Origin: Herbaspirillum sp. AP02
GTDB lineage: Bacteria > Pseudomonadota > Gammaproteobacteria > Burkholderiales > Burkholderiaceae_D
Assembly: GCF_015767275.1 (NCBI RefSeq)
Contig: NZ_JADWMY010000004.1
Span: forward strand, 186,001-250,000
DNA length: 64,000 nucleotides
Direction: 5' to 3'
Part shown: piece by piece, positions 61,158 through 64,000 of the stretch
How positions within the stretch are numbered: position 1 is the stretch's first letter
How the letters are laid out: each line of letters starts with the position of its first letter
Notes under the pieces: generated by a model
Told to the model about the DNA's origin: nothing
The model's input: the letters and a program-made list of their open reading frames with translations, nothing else
The model's database searches: none
Translations under genes and position numbers: made by a program

Positions 61158-61415
61158 TCCTGACCCAAGATACCTGGCATGGCTTTCCAGACCCGCCTGG
61201 ATGGCGGCTGGCCTCAAGAGCTTTAGGTCCAACTGGCGCATCGTGGTCTGAATGGGGTCACTTCTCTGGTTTTCCTGCTCTGTGGAAGATGCCGTAAATT
61301 TAACAGGCTCGGATCGGTGATGAGTTGCAGCAGTCATTGAAGCTGGCAGGTTCAGGGCGGCGCGTGAGCTGCACTTGCCGCCCTGTCCATGCTCTTCTTG
61401 TTGACCGGGGTTGGC

Positions 61416-62972
61416 TCAAGGCCGGGCGTCGGCTGCGACTACGCTGCGCGACATCCGTCCCGCATTGGCCAGCAGGCGCAGGCGCGCCGAGCGCCAGTCC
61501 GAGAGCGTGCGGATGCGTTCCTGGCTGGCGTCCGATAGCGCGGCCTGGGCGTTGAGCATTTCCACGATGTCGGCAATACCGCTGTCGTATTTGCGGCTGA
61601 TCGCGTCCACCGAGGATTGCGCGGCCTCCAGCAGTCGACGCGAGGAGGCCAGGTTGCGCAGGGCCGCGCTGGCTTCGACATAGGCACTGGCAATATCACC
61701 CTGCACCTGGGCCTGGACATCGCGCAACTCGGCTTGCCTGAGCTCGACCTGGCCTTGCGCGCCCCTGACCTTGTAGGTGCGCGAGAAGCCGTCGAAGAGC
61801 GGGATGTTGACGCTTACGCCCACCGTGGTATCGCGCTCGCCACGGGCGCCGGGGGACTGGTTGGGGCGTCCGTTGATGTATTGCCCGGCGCTCAGATCCA
61901 CGGTCGGTAAGCCCTCGGCACGGGTGGCCTGGACTTTTTCCCGGGAGACGTCGAGCTGGGCCTGCGCAGCGAGGATGGCCGGATGCTGCTGGCGCGCGGT
62001 CTGCAGCCATTCCCGCAGGTCCTGCCCTAGCGCTGCCGGCTCGTCATCGTTGAACGGTGCCAGCGTCAGACCTTGCGCATCGTCGCCACTGACCGGCGTG
62101 CCCATGGCCAGATTCAGGGCCACCAGCGCCTTCTGGTACTGGCCGCTGGCACGGGCGCTCTCCAGCTCGGCCTTGGCCACAAACGTGCGGGCCTGCAGGG
62201 TCTCGGGGCGCGAGCCGACGCCGCGCTGTTCACGCTTGACGGCCGTGGCCAGGACCAGGCGCGCCAGTGTTTCGCTCTGGGCACGGGCCTGCTCGCTGGC
62301 CTTGCCGCTCTGGGCCTCGAAGTAAAGGCTGATGACGTTGGCCATGGCCTTCTGCAGGGTGGCGTCATGGCTGGCGGCGGCGGCTTCCAGCATGGCATCG
62401 GCGGCGCGCTGGTTGGCCGCGCGCGTACCCGAGTCCAGCAGGCGCCAGGTCAGCACCGCATAGTAGTTGCGGGTGGCACGCATGCCCTCGCCCGCCGCCG
62501 GGCTGGTCCAGCTCTGGCTCTGGCCGGCGCCGGCATTGATGCTGGGCAGGTAGGCCGCCCGCGCCTCGCCCACCTGGGCGGCCTGGATCTTGATGCCAGC
62601 CCACGCCGCCTGGACCTGGGGATGCTGGCACAGAGCCAGATCGATGGCATCGGCCAGCGACAGCGGCTCACGCATCAGGATCGGGTCGGCGCTGCAGATC
62701 AGGCGCTCCTGGTCCCCCGGCAAGGGCTTGCCATGCTCCAGCACCGGCGGTTGCGCCAGCAGCGGGTCGACCAGTGGCGTGGCCAGCTCGTCCAGCACGG
62801 CCGCATGGGTACTGGGTGGCAGCATGCTGCCGGCAATGGCCAGGCTGAAGAGGACGGCGGTGAGTTCCTTGAGCAGCTTCAGGTGCCGCTCTGGTGCCAT
62901 GGGCTTGGGGCGCTTCATCGGTTTCGACTGTTTCATTTGTTTCATTTGCTTGATTTTCTTCATTCGGCTCAT
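61416..62972 (-). CDS. TolC-family outer membrane efflux protein
   Basis: A 518-residue outer-membrane channel. After residue 80, LSLADAIDLALCQHPQVQAAWAGIKIQAAQVGEARAAYLPSINAGAGQS and VGVSVNIPLFDGFSRTYKVRGAQGQVELRQAELRDVQAQVQGDIASAYVE are the two TolC repeats with long coiled helices. Upstream of the usual signal peptide (LTAVLFSLAIAGSMLPPSTHAAV) the first 25 residues are Met/Lys/Gln-rich, KIKQMKQMKQSKPMKRPKP; several ATGs could be the start and none has a good ribosome site. It lies 89 bases downstream of the HlyD-type adaptor gene. Confidence 0.9.
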   Translation of the reverse strand: MSRMKKIKQMKQMKQSKPMKRPKPMAPERHLKLLKELTAVLFSLAIAGSMLPPSTHAAVLDELATPLVDPLLAQPPVLEHGKPLPGDQERLICSADPILMREPLSLADAIDLALCQHPQVQAAWAGIKIQAAQVGEARAAYLPSINAGAGQSQSWTSPAAGEGMRATRNYYAVLTWRLLDSGTRAANQRAADAMLEAAAASHDATLQKAMANVISLYFEAQSGKASEQARAQSETLARLVLATAVKREQRGVGSRPETLQARTFVAKAELESARASGQYQKALVALNLAMGTPVSGDDAQGLTLAPFNDDEPAALGQDLREWLQTARQQHPAILAAQAQLDVSREKVQATRAEGLPTVDLSAGQYINGRPNQSPGARGERDTTVGVSVNIPLFDGFSRTYKVRGAQGQVELRQAELRDVQAQVQGDIASAYVEASAALRNLASSRRLLEAAQSSVDAISRKYDSGIADIVEMLNAQAALSDASQERIRTLSDWRSARLRLLANAGRMSRSVVAADARP

Positions 62973-63061
62973 TTGCTTAGTTCGCTTAGTTCGCGCCGTT
63001 CAGTGATCTGATACGGCTGTGGTACAGGGTCCCCGCACGGGCGGGCCGACGCCATCAACGC

Positions 63062-64000
63062 TCAACGTTCATGCAAGGCCTCCTTCTGATGGCGCAGCAG
63101 CGGCGAGAGCAGGTATTCGATGACACGTCGGCTGCCGGTCCTGATTTCCACGTTACTGGCCAGGCCCGGCGAGAGCGCCGTGCGCTGGCCGTCGATGACG
63201 ATGCTCTTGTCTTCCAGCACGATGCGCACCGAATAGACCAGACCCCGCTTCTCGTCCTGGATGGCATCGCGCGAGACATGCCGGACCTTGGCGCGCAGGG
63301 TGCCGTACTTGGTGTAGTCGTAGGCGTCCAGCTTGACTTCGGCATCCTGGCCGACCTGGACGAAGCCGACATCCTTGTTCTCCAGGAAGGCTTCGATCTC
63401 CAACTCCTTGTCTTCCGGCACGATCTGCATGAGCGGCTGCGCGGCCGGCACCACGCCGCCTACGGTATGGACGGTCAGTTGCTGCACCGTCCCGGTCACC
63501 GGCGCGGTGAGCCTGAGCAGGCGGCTGTGTTCTTCGGCACGACGCTGGTCCTGCTGCGCGGCTTCGATGATCTTCTCGGCGTCGACGCGACTGTCGTGGG
63601 CTTCCTTCTGGGTCTGCGCGATCAGCGCGGCACGCTGGTTGCGGGCGTCAGACAGTTGGCCCTGCAGATCAATGCGGGCCTGCTCCCGTTCCAGCCAGGC
63701 ATGCTGGGAGACGGTGCGGTCGGCCATCAGCGCCTGGTAGTCGCGGGCGCGCTGGGTTGCCAGGCGCAGGGCCGAGCCATAGCGCCAGACCTCGTCGTCC
63801 AGGCGCGCCAGGCGGGCACGCACCTCCTGGTACTGCCCCATCATCTGGCTGCGTACCGAGGCCCACTGCGCCGGCGACACGCCCTCCACCTTGGCCAGCT
63901 CGGGCGGATGCTGGTTCTGCACGGCCTCCATCAGGGCGGCCGCGCGCGCCGCCTGCAGCCGCGCCTGCGCCACCGCATCGGCGGCCTTGTCGCGTTCGGC
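63062..64000 (-). CDS. HlyD-family type I secretion adaptor, N-terminus outside window
   Basis: The frame is open to the right edge (313 codons visible). Coiled-coil segments (MMGQYQEVRARLARLDDEVWRY, QARIDLQGQLSDARNQRAALIAQTQKEAHDSR), then a lipoyl/beta-barrel part: RLTAPVTGTVQQLTVHTVGGVVPAAQPLMQIVPEDKELEIEAFLENKDVGFVQVGQDAEVKLDAYDYTKYGTL. This is the HlyD/PrsE-type periplasmic adaptor that connects an inner-membrane ABC exporter to TolC. The ABC gene should lie beyond the edge. The TolC-like gene downstream completes the exporter; the substrate is likely a large adhesin or toxin but is not shown here. Confidence 0.92.
   Translation of the reverse strand, partial: AERDKAADAVAQARLQAARAAALMEAVQNQHPPELAKVEGVSPAQWASVRSQMMGQYQEVRARLARLDDEVWRYGSALRLATQRARDYQALMADRTVSQHAWLEREQARIDLQGQLSDARNQRAALIAQTQKEAHDSRVDAEKIIEAAQQDQRRAEEHSRLLRLTAPVTGTVQQLTVHTVGGVVPAAQPLMQIVPEDKELEIEAFLENKDVGFVQVGQDAEVKLDAYDYTKYGTLRAKVRHVSRDAIQDEKRGLVYSVRIVLEDKSIVIDGQRTALSPGLASNVEIRTGSRRVIEYLLSPLLRHQKEALHER

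Overview
The window comes from a GC-rich chromosome. Gene content (two ABC-type amino-acid uptake systems, MHS transporter, OYE, a GntR/LysR/MocR/RpiR-rich regulatory set, TolC/HlyD secretion, a Nit1C cluster) and codon style suggest a soil- or plant-associated betaproteobacterium, most like the Oxalobacteraceae (Herbaspirillum-type). That placement is inference from gene content; no rRNA or marker gene is present. I saw no CRISPR array, no intact insertion sequence and no prophage.

Layout. 1-369: tail of a divergent SDR. 529-618: tRNA-Ser(UGA) with its terminator. 787-3819: a single AT-rich gene, clearly unlike its neighbours, coding for a reverse transcriptase fused to a nitrilase-like domain (defence RT of the DRT1/UG1-UG5 type), followed by a (CAA)17 tract. 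4152-18472: a catabolic locus with a complete 2-oxoacid dehydrogenase complex (fused E1, E2, E3), a VOC protein, SDRs, a complete branched-chain-type ABC importer, an AroE-like dehydrogenase and a FadR-type regulator; paired operators lie in the divergent promoter. 18525-23179: cupin, MBL hydrolase, RidA and MHS transporter, divergent from a DJ-1/PfpI protein and an XRE-cupin regulator. 23404-25613: D-tartrate dehydratase-like enolase-superfamily enzyme with a divergent LysR regulator. 25861-26805: an orphan membrane-anchored protein and a possible structured small RNA.

26806-38769: GlxA-type AraC regulator, then an extended Nit1C cluster on the minus strand (Sll0783-like protein, nitrilase, radical SAM, GNAT, AIR-synthase-like protein, glycosyltransferase, MSMEG_0570-like protein, flavin monooxygenase-like protein, acyl-CoA synthetase), divergent from a MocR regulator with palindromic operator candidates between them. 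The MocR gene overlaps tail-to-tail with a large SF1 helicase carrying a DUF2726 nuclease-like domain (38732-41509), a second defence candidate.

41832-43852: SDR and a DUF2520-type Rossmann protein. 44076-50356: aminotransferase plus a polar amino-acid ABC importer operon with an RpiR regulator; the same 16-bp palindrome precedes both the operon and the regulator. 50749-56521: small metabolic genes (DUF985 cupin, serine hydrolase, Lrp, DUF1272, epoxide-hydrolase-like NTF2 fold, old yellow enzyme, an SDR lacking its catalytic residues) and a LysR regulator. 56670-56810: possible transposase remnant. 56851-58290: PAS-GGDEF cyclase. 59136-61157: periplasmic DUF5666 protein, cytochrome b561 and an MsrP/YedY-like molybdoenzyme. 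61416-64000: TolC-like outer-membrane protein and a truncated HlyD-type adaptor of a type I secretion system.

The most interesting object is the RT-nitrilase gene next to tRNA-Ser. Next are the helicase-DUF2726 protein, the Nit1C cluster with its regulator sites, the RpiR operator pair and the Lys-to-Arg Walker A change in the LivF-like ATPase.
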